The position numbers and the translations under genes were made by a program. From positions 385,931 to 449,930 of the forward strand of contig NZ_JABFAP010000001.1 of the NCBI RefSeq assembly GCF_017168255.1: a stretch of DNA of 64,000 bases, written 5' to 3'. Source of the DNA: Agrococcus sp. KRD186. Lineage in GTDB: Bacteria; Actinomycetota; Actinomycetes; Actinomycetales; Microbacteriaceae. The notes under the pieces were generated by a model. It was not told where the DNA came from and ran no database searches. It saw only the letters and a program-made list of their open reading frames with translations. The stretch's first letter is position 1, and every line of letters begins with the position of its first letter. Below, piece after piece: positions 63,302 to 64,000 of this stretch.

Positions 63302-64000
63302 GCCTCCCGATCATCGCCCGGGTGGATCGGGCGCGCATCGGCGGTCACTGGGTGACGGATGCGGTGGTCGAGCTCAGTGACACCGGGATGCGGCTCGTGC
63401 CGGAGGGCCAGGCACTGCCGCGGCGACTCCGGCGCATCGAGGGCGCGCTGCTGCCGCCGATCACCGACGCCCACGTGCACCTGGGGCTCGCCGACGCCGC
63501 GCTGTCGGGGCCGAGCGCGCTCGGCCGCATGCTCGATCTCGGCTGGGCGCCGGAAGCGCTCCCGGGGCTGATCGATGCGGCGCACAGCGCGCACCGCGGG
63601 CTCGACGCGCGCTTCGCCGGCCCCTTCCACGCGGCGGCCGGCGGCTACCCGTCCGGTCGCTCGTGGGCGCCGCCGGGCTCGGTCGCCGAGCTCGCCGACC
63701 CGGCCGCCGCGGCGCGCTCGGTGCGCGCCCAGGCCGCGGCAGGCGCATCCGCCATCAAGGTCACGCTCAACAGCGAGGCAGGGCCGGTGCCCGACGACGC
63801 GCTGCTCGGGGCGCTCGCGGCGGAGGCGCGCGCCGTGGCGCTGCCGCTCGTCGCACACGCGCAGGGTCACGGGCAGGTCGAGCGGGCGCTGGCGGCAGGG
63901 GTCGACGTGCTCGCGCACACGCCCTGGACGGAGCGGCTGAGCGACGACGTCATCCGCGCCGCGGCCGCGAGTCAGACCTGGATCTCGACGCTCGCGATGC
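63298..64000 (+). CDS. amidohydrolase-family protein (partial, runs off the window)
   Basis: The GTG at 63298 overlaps the kynA stop; the frame stays open to the end of the window (234 codons seen). The N-terminal composite beta domain leads into the metal motif LPPITDAHVHLGL, then KVTLNSEAGPVPDD and VAHAQGHG, as in amidohydrolases with an imidazolonepropionase-like core. Coupling to kynA suggests a role in tryptophan/kynurenine breakdown, but it is not a recognised kynurenine formamidase. Confidence 0.8.
   Translation, partial: MSLPIIARVDRARIGGHWVTDAVVELSDTGMRLVPEGQALPRRLRRIEGALLPPITDAHVHLGLADAALSGPSALGRMLDLGWAPEALPGLIDAAHSAHRGLDARFAGPFHAAAGGYPSGRSWAPPGSVAELADPAAAARSVRAQAAAGASAIKVTLNSEAGPVPDDALLGALAAEARAVALPLVAHAQGHGQVERALAAGVDVLAHTPWTERLSDDVIRAAAASQTWISTLAM

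Overview
The window is one continuous piece of a high-GC actinobacterial chromosome. The 16S/23S/5S sequence, the PriA-type histidine gene, the lexA-LysM pair, the DUF1844-infC neighbourhood and a gene order matching the conserved actinobacterial tyrS-TPR-HAD-tlyA-nadK-recN-pyrG-NUDIX-xerD-parA-scpAB-rluB-cmk-der block all point to the family Microbacteriaceae. I do not name a genus. Nearly all of it is core genome, densely packed, with many start/stop overlaps (ATGA, GTGA, TGATG).

Layout. 1-6 kb: a lipoprotein, miaB-miaA (tRNA A37 hypermodification), dapF, a methyltransferase and hflX. 6-7.3 kb: lexA diverges from an SOS-controlled LysM membrane protein, with LexA boxes between them. 7.3-11.7 kb: hisC-hisB-hisH-priA, an SseB-domain gene and DUF1844. 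11.9-14.5 kb: infC (ATC start), rpmI, rplT and a SpoU-type methyltransferase. 14.6-18 kb: a gluABCD-type amino-acid ABC transporter. 18-21.6 kb: pheST. 21.6-28.2 kb: a repeat-rich gap, a SIMPL protein and argC-J-B-F-H with no argD. 28.2-29.6 kb: tyrS with a strong terminator. 29.6-35.6 kb: a complete rRNA operon with tandem promoters and no tRNA in the spacer. 35.6-47.6 kb: an Arg/Asp-repeat TPR protein, a HAD phosphatase, a phosphotransferase, an SDR, a 55-aa conserved small protein, tlyA, nadK, recN, pyrG, a NUDIX hydrolase and xerD. 47.6-52.5 kb is accessory: a nucleotidyltransferase, a VOC protein, an ACC deaminase and a three-gene minus-strand cassette (secreted Trp-rich protein, ABC ATPase, ABC permease). 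52.5-59 kb: parA, scpA, scpB, rluB, tyrA, cmk, der. 59-64 kb: an array of 20-nt tandem repeats, a small membrane protein, an M20 peptidase, a PrmC-like methyltransferase, kynA and a truncated amidohydrolase.

The most interesting area is 49.7-52.5 kb. The secreted-protein/ABC cassette lies between an intact acdS and a decayed remnant of an acdS-like gene that has an in-frame stop and an internal deletion, and the cassette looks less GC-rich than its surroundings. It reads as a horizontally acquired exported-effector or self-protection module of no family I recognise. Other notable points are a 79-nt duplication of the rrn promoter, LexA boxes shared by lexA and the LysM gene, several in-frame 15-nt repeat expansions in disordered parts of housekeeping proteins, and several short tandem repeats at gene ends. 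All calls come from reading the sequence alone; no database search was run.
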